NCBI RefSeq assembly: GCF_000196675.2
Contig: NC_015312.1
Span: 1,054,001-1,118,000 of the forward strand
Length of the DNA: 64,000 nt
Reading direction: 5' to 3'
DNA from: Pseudonocardia benzenivorans CB1190
GTDB taxonomy: Bacteria > Actinomycetota > Actinomycetes > Mycobacteriales > Pseudonocardiaceae
The translations under genes were made by a program, and so were the position numbers. The notes beneath the pieces are model-generated. The model was given only the letters and a program-made list of their open reading frames with translations. It was not told the origin of the DNA and did not search any database. The first letter of the stretch is position 1. Every line of letters begins with the position of its first letter. This document shows positions 59,232-64,000 of this stretch, one piece after another.

Positions 59232-60587
59232 GGATTCAAGGGTTCGTCGCAACACCCTGTCGAGCTGGGGTGATGAGTGTGATCGGTCCGCCGAGGGTGC
59301 CGCGGGAACGGGTCCGCCGGTTCTGGAGGGCCCGGTTGGCGGGGGCCACGATCGCGCAGGCCGCCGCGGAGGTGGGGGTGTCGGCCTCGGCCGGGCGGGG
59401 GTGGGTCGTCGAGTCTGGTGGGATGATCCCGGACCTGACCGAGCCCGGCGGGCGTTATCTGTCCCTGGCCGAACGTGAAGAGATCGCCGTGGGCTGGGCG
59501 GCCGGGCACAGCCGGGCCGAGATCGCCCGGCGGCTGGGCCGCCACCGCGCCACCATCGGCCGGGAACTGGCCCGTAACCGCACCGTGCGCTATCCACGCC
59601 GGCCCCCGCTGCCTGACGGGCGCCCGCACCGCCTGGGGCCAGACCCGGGCACGCACGGCGGCCGGGACCGGCCCCAGCACGAACGGCTGCGGTACCGGGC
59701 GGTGGTGGCCCAGGCCAAAGCCGAGGCCCGCGCCCGCCGCCGCACACCCGCCAAACTCCTCACCCACCCCGAGCTGGCCGCCCACGTACACACCAGGCTG
59801 GTCGAGCAGCAGTGGAGCCCGGAGCAGATCAGTCAGACTCTGCGCCGAGACTTCCCCGACCGGCCGGAGATGTGGGTGTCCCACGAAACCATCTACCAGG
59901 GCGTCTACCAGGCCCTCTACGTCCAAGGCCGCGGGCAGCTGCGCCGCGAGCTCGCGGGGTGTCTCCGGACCGGGCGGGCGTTGCGCCGCCCGAACCGGCT
60001 GCCCGACCAACGCCAACACCGCAACCAGACCCGGATCCGGGACAAGGTCATGATCTCCCAGCGGCCCGCGGAGGTCACCGACCGGGCCGTGCCCGGGCAC
60101 TGGGAAGGCGATCTCATCCTCGGCACCGGCAACGAGACCGCGATCGGCACGCTGGTCGAGCGGACCACCCGGTTCGTGTTGCTGCTGCACCTGCCCGGGG
60201 GCCACGGCGCAGTCCAGGTCCGGGACGCGATGATCGCCGCGATGCGGGTGCTGCCCGCGATGGTGCGCCGGTCGTTGACCTGGGACCAGGGCATCGAGCT
60301 GGCCCGCCACGCCGAGATCACCATGGCGCTGGAGTTGCCGGTCTATTTCTGCGACCCACACAGCCCCTGGCAGCGGGGCAGCAACGAGAACACCAACGGG
60401 CTGTTGCGCCAGTACTTCCCGAAAAGCACCGATCTGTCCGTGCACACCCACGCCGATCTGGACCGGGTCGCGGACAAGCTCAACTCCCGCCCCCGCAAAA
60501 CCCTGGACTGGGACACCCCCGGGGAAAGACTGACCCGACTACTGTCGCGGCCAGTAACCACCGGTGTTGCGACCACCCCCTGAACCC
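59232..60587 (+). mobile_element. IS30 family insertion sequence, apparently intact
   Basis: About 1356 bp. The terminal inverted repeats are 25 bp, at 59232-59256 and 60563-60587, matching at 21 of 25 positions; the inner nine bases (GTCGCAACACC end) are identical. One transposase gene fills the element, and its stop codon lies inside the right repeat. IS30 elements usually make 2-3 bp target duplications; none is clear here (GGT left, GAG right for these borders), so the exact edges are uncertain by a few bases. Confidence 0.85.
59270..60583 (+). CDS. IS30 family transposase
   Basis: 437 residues. N-terminal helix-turn-helix segments (ARLAGATIAQAAAEVGVSAS and YLSLAEREEIAVGWAAGHSR, with EIARRLGRHRATIGRELARN) bind the element ends. 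The catalytic triad is complete: D281 (GHWEGDLI), D339 (TWDQGIEL) and E373 (RGSNENTNG), giving the DD-33-E spacing of IS30. The C-terminal RQYFPKSTDL and LNSRPRKTLDW motifs are also in place. No frameshift is present, so it should be active. Starts at 59270 and 59273 differ by one residue. Confidence 0.95.
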   Translation: MMSVIGPPRVPRERVRRFWRARLAGATIAQAAAEVGVSASAGRGWVVESGGMIPDLTEPGGRYLSLAEREEIAVGWAAGHSRAEIARRLGRHRATIGRELARNRTVRYPRRPPLPDGRPHRLGPDPGTHGGRDRPQHERLRYRAVVAQAKAEARARRRTPAKLLTHPELAAHVHTRLVEQQWSPEQISQTLRRDFPDRPEMWVSHETIYQGVYQALYVQGRGQLRRELAGCLRTGRALRRPNRLPDQRQHRNQTRIRDKVMISQRPAEVTDRAVPGHWEGDLILGTGNETAIGTLVERTTRFVLLLHLPGGHGAVQVRDAMIAAMRVLPAMVRRSLTWDQGIELARHAEITMALELPVYFCDPHSPWQRGSNENTNGLLRQYFPKSTDLSVHTHADLDRVADKLNSRPRKTLDWDTPGERLTRLLSRPVTTGVATTP

Positions 60588-60605
60588 GAGAGCGCCGGGC
60601 AGCGG

Positions 60606-60682
60606 TGAGGTTGCGGCCGACTACTCGAGCGCAACATGGGCGTCGTGGGCCGGGCGTCGGACAGCAGTCAGGTTGCGCCCGG
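60606..60682 (+). repeat. GTTGCGC-family repeats right of IS30
   Basis: GAGGTTGCGG (60607-60616), GAGCGCAACATG near 60627 and TCAGGTTGCGCCCGG (60668-60682) are variants of the motif seen at 1.5 kb and 59.2 kb, in the opposite orientation to the copy left of the IS. The IS30 element therefore sits within a cluster of these repeats. No gene lies between the IS and the ParB-like gene end at 60720. Confidence 0.45.
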
Positions 60683-60719
60683 GTGGGGTCCGGCCGGTCG
60701 GGCGGGTCCGAAGGGGCGG

Positions 60720-61559
60720 TCAGTTGCCGGGGTCGGCGCGCAGGCGGGCGACGACCTCGTCGTCCCACCGGTGCGTGCGCATCAGCCGGTAGCGCTGGCA
60801 GGCGAGCTGCAGGTACGCCTCGGCGTCGGTGCGGTCGCCGATCAGGTCGGCCTGCCGGAGCATGCGCACGACGGGGAGGAACTCCTCGGACCACCAGCGT
60901 CGGGCGACTGTGGCGCGGTCGAGGTAGCGGTTCTCGTGCTGCATGAGCCGGAAACCCCAGGCCTCGACGGTCTCCGACAGCTCCGCGTAGCTCCACGGGT
61001 CGCGCACGACGATCGAGTCGAGCGCCGCCCCGGTCAGCGGGACCCGCTCCAGGAACACCCGGCGCAGGTCCTTGATGATGAGGTCGCCGCGGTGCACGAC
61101 GCCGTCGGGGGCGAGCTTCGTCGTCACCTCGGTGACCCGGGCCTCGATCGACCGCAGTCCGAGCGCGTGCGCGACCGACACCCGGTGGTGGCCGTCGCGG
61201 ACGAAGTGCAGCCCGCCGACGCGGTAGACGTCGATCGGCGGGATCGTCTCGCCACGCCGCTGCGCCCGGGCCAGCCGTTCCCAGCGCTCCCGGGTGCGCT
61301 GGTTGCGGGGGCGGAAGCGGCGGTCGAAGTCGTGCGTGCGGTCGACCGAGCCGACGATCGAGTCGAGGTCGATCACGCGCAGCCCCAGCCGCCGTTCGCC
61401 GGTGCGGCCCAGCGCGTCGACGACCTCGTCGAACGGCAGGATCTCCGAGACGTCGTCGGGTTCGCGGCGCAGCCACGTCGCGAGCCGGGAGAGCACCGCC
61501 CGGCGGCGGGCCCGCAGGAAGTCGTACTCGGCGTCGACCTGCCCGAATCCCGTCTCCAT
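60720..61559 (-). CDS. ParB/sulfiredoxin-fold domain protein
   Basis: 279 residues from ATG 61559. The central ParB/sulfiredoxin-like nuclease domain is seen in IPPIDVYRVGGLHFVRDGHH followed by RVSVAHALGL (residues ~105-140). In this family DGHHR forms the nucleotide/phosphate-binding loop. Flanking regions are helical and rich in Arg; no chromosome-segregation helix-turn-helix is evident, so it is not the parS-binding ParB. It starts 4 bp after the stop of the metallophosphoesterase gene, and the two form one operon. Possible roles are nuclease or CTP-binding regulator. Confidence 0.8.
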   Translation of the reverse strand: METGFGQVDAEYDFLRARRRAVLSRLATWLRREPDDVSEILPFDEVVDALGRTGERRLGLRVIDLDSIVGSVDRTHDFDRRFRPRNQRTRERWERLARAQRRGETIPPIDVYRVGGLHFVRDGHHRVSVAHALGLRSIEARVTEVTTKLAPDGVVHRGDLIIKDLRRVFLERVPLTGAALDSIVVRDPWSYAELSETVEAWGFRLMQHENRYLDRATVARRWWSEEFLPVVRMLRQADLIGDRTDAEAYLQLACQRYRLMRTHRWDDEVVARLRADPGN

Positions 61560-61563
61560 ACCC

Positions 61564-62211
61564 TCAGAGCTCCAGGATCTTCCGGCCGACGACGTTGACC
61601 ACCCGCGTCGCGCCGATCCGCCGGTCGGGGACTCGTTCGCCGTGCGGGTGGATGTGCCCGTGCAGCAGCACCCGCGGGCGCAGCGCGGCGACGACGTGGT
61701 GCAGGCACTCGAAGCCGTGGTGCGGGCCGTCCTCGCGGTCGCCGCAGGCCCGCGGCGGGGCGTGGGTGAGGAGCACGTCGACGCCCCGCCCGTCGCGACG
61801 CTGCAGCCGGCGGGCGGCCCGCACGAGCCGGCGGGCCCGTCGTGCCTGCTGCGCCTGGGTCCACTGGTTGGGTCCGTGCCGATAGCGGACGGACCCGCCG
61901 AGGCCGGCGATGCGCAGGCCGGCGACGTCCACGACCCGGCTGTCGGCGTCGACGAAGCCGGCGGGCCCCGGCCAGGGACAGGGATGCCCGGCACGGGTCC
62001 ACATGCCGCGGTGCTGGCGGTAGCCGGAGAGGTCGACGTCGTGGTTGCCGGGCACGAGCACGCCGGGGCGGTCGGTGCGGTCGCAGAGTTCGGCGAGGTA
62101 GTCGAACGGCAGGTCCCCGGCCGCGACGACGACGTCCACGCCGAGCCGCCGGACCGCGTCGGTGCGCAGACCGGCGACCTCCTCGTCGCTGACCGCAAGG
62201 GCTCTGACCAT
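61564..62211 (-). CDS. Calcineurin-like metallophosphoesterase
   Basis: 215 residues from ATG 62211. Motifs in order: VAAGDLPFDYL (GD-x), VLVPGNHDVD (GNHD), LTHAPPRACGD and LHGHIHPHGE (GH-x-H). The first motif, usually D-x-H, reads VSDEEV, so a Glu stands where a metal-binding His is expected. This occurs in some members and may lower or alter metal binding. The substrate is a phosphomono- or diester, unknown. It lies 4 bp upstream of the ParB-like gene, giving a phosphoesterase-ParB pair. Confidence 0.85.
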   Translation of the reverse strand: MVRALAVSDEEVAGLRTDAVRRLGVDVVVAAGDLPFDYLAELCDRTDRPGVLVPGNHDVDLSGYRQHRGMWTRAGHPCPWPGPAGFVDADSRVVDVAGLRIAGLGGSVRYRHGPNQWTQAQQARRARRLVRAARRLQRRDGRGVDVLLTHAPPRACGDREDGPHHGFECLHHVVAALRPRVLLHGHIHPHGERVPDRRIGATRVVNVVGRKILEL

Positions 62212-62277
62212 CGATCCACAGCGTAGAGGCGGCGCGTCCGGCTTGGGCGGCGCACGCGGGTGCGTCAGGATGCGAGC

Positions 62278-63072
62278 GTGCCCGGAACCGAGAAGGTGGA
62301 CCCGACGTCGGTCCCCCGCGCGTTCGACGAGCACGCGCGCAGCTACGACAAGCTCGTCGGGTCCAATCCCGGGTACCACGAGCACCTCCGGCTCTCCGCC
62401 CGCCGGATGGGCCTCGGCCGCGGTGCCGGGCTGCGGCTGCTCGACCTGGGCTGCGGCACCGGTGCGTCGACGGCCGCGCTGCTCGACGCCGCGCCCGGGG
62501 CCCAGGTCACGGCGGTCGACGCGTCGGCGGAGATGCTGGCGCAGGCCAGGCGCAAGAACTGGCCGCCGGGGGTGCGGTTCGTGCACTCGCGGCTCGAGGA
62601 CCTCGACCGCGTCGGCGTCACCGGCCCGTTCGACGGCATCCTCGCCGCGTATCTCGTGCGCAACCTGCGCGACCGCGACGCCGGTCTCGCCCGGATGTAC
62701 GACCTGCTCGCCCCCGGAGCACCCCTTGCGGTGCACGAGTACTCGGTGCGCGACTCGTTCCGCAGCCGGCTGAAGTGGAACCTGGTGTGCGGCATGGTGA
62801 TCATCCCGCTGGGCACGCTGCGCACCGGCTCCTCGGACCTCTACCGCTACCTGCGCCGCAGCGTGCTGGCGTTCGACGGGGTCGAGACGTTCACCGGGCG
62901 CATGTCGGCCGCGGGCTTCGAGGACATCCGGGTGCAGACGATGGACGGCTGGCAGACCCACGTCGTGCACACGTTCCTGGGCCGTCGACCCGGACCGCCC
63001 GCAGACGACCCGCTGCTCGACCCCGAGGTCGCGGAGATCGAGACCCCGCCGGAGGGCGTGCCCGCGGTCTAG
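62278..63072 (+). CDS. SAM-dependent methyltransferase, UbiE-like
   Basis: 264 residues from GTG 62278. Class I methyltransferase: YDKLVGSNPGYHEHLRLSAR, motif I LLDLGCGTGAST near residue 60, VDASAEML, and post-I region LAAYLVRNLRDRDAGLARM. A C-terminal part (LKWNLVCGMVIIPLGTLRTG, RRSVLAFDGVETF) is more hydrophobic, as in methyltransferases acting on lipids, quinones or carotenoids. It is convergent with the Rieske gene with no gap, so the two stop codons abut. Confidence 0.82.
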   Translation: MPGTEKVDPTSVPRAFDEHARSYDKLVGSNPGYHEHLRLSARRMGLGRGAGLRLLDLGCGTGASTAALLDAAPGAQVTAVDASAEMLAQARRKNWPPGVRFVHSRLEDLDRVGVTGPFDGILAAYLVRNLRDRDAGLARMYDLLAPGAPLAVHEYSVRDSFRSRLKWNLVCGMVIIPLGTLRTGSSDLYRYLRRSVLAFDGVETFTGRMSAAGFEDIRVQTMDGWQTHVVHTFLGRRPGPPADDPLLDPEVAEIETPPEGVPAV

Positions 63073-64000
63073 CTAGCCGCGCGTCCCGGCGCGTCCCGTC
63101 CGGACGGCGTAGCGGCGCTCGGCGTAGTCCATGTCGTCGCGCCAGAGCCTGCGCGCCGTGCGCTCCATCAGCGGACGGACGGCTCCCGCGACCCGGCGGA
63201 CGTGCCGGAACCCGGCCCGGTCGGACGTCGCGATCGTGGCCTCGATCATCGCTGTGCGGGGCAGCCCGTCGGGGCCGGGGCGCAGGGGCGTCGCGTGGGT
63301 CTCGACGACGCTGCCCGTGCCCTCGCCGTCGACGATCTCCATGGTGACGGTGCGCGGGTCGGGGCAGGTGAACGCGGCGTGCACCGGGACCCCGAGCCCT
63401 CGCGAGACCCGGAACGTCACCTCGACGAGAAAGCGGTCCTCGGTGGGCGGGCAGTCGCGCGGGGGCGCCGAGAGGACGCGCAGCGACGCGAACGAGTACG
63501 GGTGCAGCCACGCGCCGTGCCAGGGATCGAGCCGGTTGGCGACGACGTCCTGCGGCTCGCACCGTCCGACGACGGTCGCGACCGCGGCCATGCCGGCCCC
63601 CCGGGGCGGCCGCGGCCCCAGCACCGGGGCGTCGGTGGGCGGCTCGCCGTCGAGCCGCACCCAGGCCAGCACGCCGTCGTCGTACACCGGGTAGGTGCGC
63701 CAGTTGGGCCGGCCCTCCGGCGGCAGGGCCAGGCCGTGCCAGCGGCAGACGAGCGCGCCGTCGTGCACGGGGGCGTCGCACAGCGCGGCGCCGAGGTGCG
63801 GGCAGGCCCCGGGGCCGGCGTGCAGGACGCCGTCGGCGGACCGCCAGGCGACGACCTCACGGCCGGCCACGACGCGCCCGAACGCCCGGCGACCGGTGAT
63901 CTCGCGGGCGGCGGCCAGCACGAACCAGCCGCCCGCCGGCCGCTCCTGCGCGCGGCGCAGCGCGGCGTCGATCAGCGCGGGAGCGGCCTCACGCCAGGCC
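63073..64000 (-). CDS. Rieske non-heme iron oxygenase-like protein, N-terminus cut by window edge
   Basis: The frame stays open from 63999 down to the stop at 63073, so the gene runs off the right edge and its start is not seen. Before the internal GTG at 63921 the frame encodes RPAGGWFVLAAA, a typical Rieske-domain opening. The 2Fe-2S ligands are in CPHLGA and CRWHG. A mononuclear-iron motif N-x2-D-x2-H-x4-H is complete in NRLDPWHGAWLH, so the protein can form both centres of a Rieske oxygenase. The C-terminal half resembles the DUF5914-type proteins found near carotenoid genes in some actinobacteria (recollection). The substrate is unknown. Confidence 0.8.
   Translation of the reverse strand, partial: AWREAAPALIDAALRRAQERPAGGWFVLAAAREITGRRAFGRVVAGREVVAWRSADGVLHAGPGACPHLGAALCDAPVHDGALVCRWHGLALPPEGRPNWRTYPVYDDGVLAWVRLDGEPPTDAPVLGPRPPRGAGMAAVATVVGRCEPQDVVANRLDPWHGAWLHPYSFASLRVLSAPPRDCPPTEDRFLVEVTFRVSRGLGVPVHAAFTCPDPRTVTMEIVDGEGTGSVVETHATPLRPGPDGLPRTAMIEATIATSDRAGFRHVRRVAGAVRPLMERTARRLWRDDMDYAERRYAVRTGRAGTRG

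Noticed and set aside
55937..60451. A 1504-codon open frame on the minus strand, and similar long minus-strand frames (for example 2774-5956 and 6962-9805)
   Set aside because: They lie opposite recognised genes (sugC, acdS, IS30 transposase, typA, the peptide importer). Their translations are Arg/Asp/Val-rich with no domain. Long antisense frames are expected at this GC content.
59222..60590. CCCGAG on both sides of the IS30 element as a target duplication
   Set aside because: The two copies are not at equal distance from the inverted repeats (four bases further out on the left), and IS30 duplications are normally 2-3 bp.
60720..61559. Chromosome partition protein ParB
   Set aside because: There is no KorB/ParB helix-turn-helix and no parA neighbour. 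Only the ParB/Srx fold is present.

Overview
This is a high-GC Actinomycetota chromosome segment, most likely from Pseudonocardia or a close relative in the Pseudonocardiaceae. GTG starts and ATGA/GTGA stop-start overlaps are common. The gene set is mycolate-lineage-like: mycothiol deacetylase MshB, GpgS, the maltose-1-phosphate synthase GlgM with GlgC, SigE-RseA-HtrA-TatB, and the trehalose importer LpqY-SugABC. From memory, gene order follows Mycobacterium tuberculosis Rv1160-Rv1238 (mutT2, typA, lpqW, mshB, fdxC, dapC, dapD, dapE, LOG, folP2, gpgS, Rv1209, tagA, Rv1211, glgM, glgC, Rv1220c, sigE, rseA, htrA, tatB, mrp, Rv1231c, Rv1232c, Rv1234, lpqY-sugABC), with blocks inserted into that backbone. 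No tRNA, rRNA or CRISPR array was seen.

Layout. 0-2.8 kb: the end of a sensor kinase, a SRPBCC-Nudix fusion, an AbiEi-like protein, and a 49-residue Cys-rich protein beside an iron-box-like palindrome. 2.8-12.9 kb: typA, lpqW, and a peptide ABC importer operon with a fused OppD-OppF ATPase. 13-19 kb: mshB with two downstream genes, a GNAT enzyme, ferredoxin, dapC, an MFS carrier and a CHAD protein. 20-27.8 kb: dapD and dapE (divergent), two LOG-family genes, folP2, gpgS, a DivIVA-like membrane protein with coding minisatellites, SRPBCC, tag and a DUF3117 gene. 27.8-31.9 kb: a zinc-ribbon/CGNR divergent pair, glgM and glgC (divergent) and an O-methyltransferase. 32-36.1 kb: the sigE-rseA-htrA-tatB envelope-stress block, followed by a MerB-like protein.

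36.9-44.8 kb is an accessory catabolic island between tatB and mrp: amidase, D-2-hydroxyacid dehydrogenase, a DUF3830 protein, two tandem maleate-isomerase-like proteins, an FCD-type GntR regulator, an AEC carrier and a class III aminotransferase. Three copies or variants of the operator GATTGTCGACAATC lie in front of its transcription units. One sits between overlapping divergent promoters, so the island looks like a self-contained regulon for an unidentified small acid or amide. This is the best candidate for an undescribed system.

44.8-57.2 kb returns to the conserved order (mrp, MarR, DUF1003, MgtE-N/CBS protein, PhzF, a CitE/malyl-CoA-lyase-like protein with an acyl-CoA dehydrogenase, a stress membrane protein, lpqY-sugABC behind a CRP-like site). 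57.4-64 kb is accessory again: a GntR regulator with ACC deaminase, an intact IS30 element, a ParB-like protein with a metallophosphoesterase, a methyltransferase, and a Rieske oxygenase cut by the right edge.

Two intergenic repeat families stand out. One is a 51-bp near-perfect palindrome present three times (12.9, 21.0, 57.3 kb), whose differences between copies are compensated in the opposite arm. The other is a looser set built on GCGCAACCTGAGCGTC at 1.5 kb and around the IS30 element.
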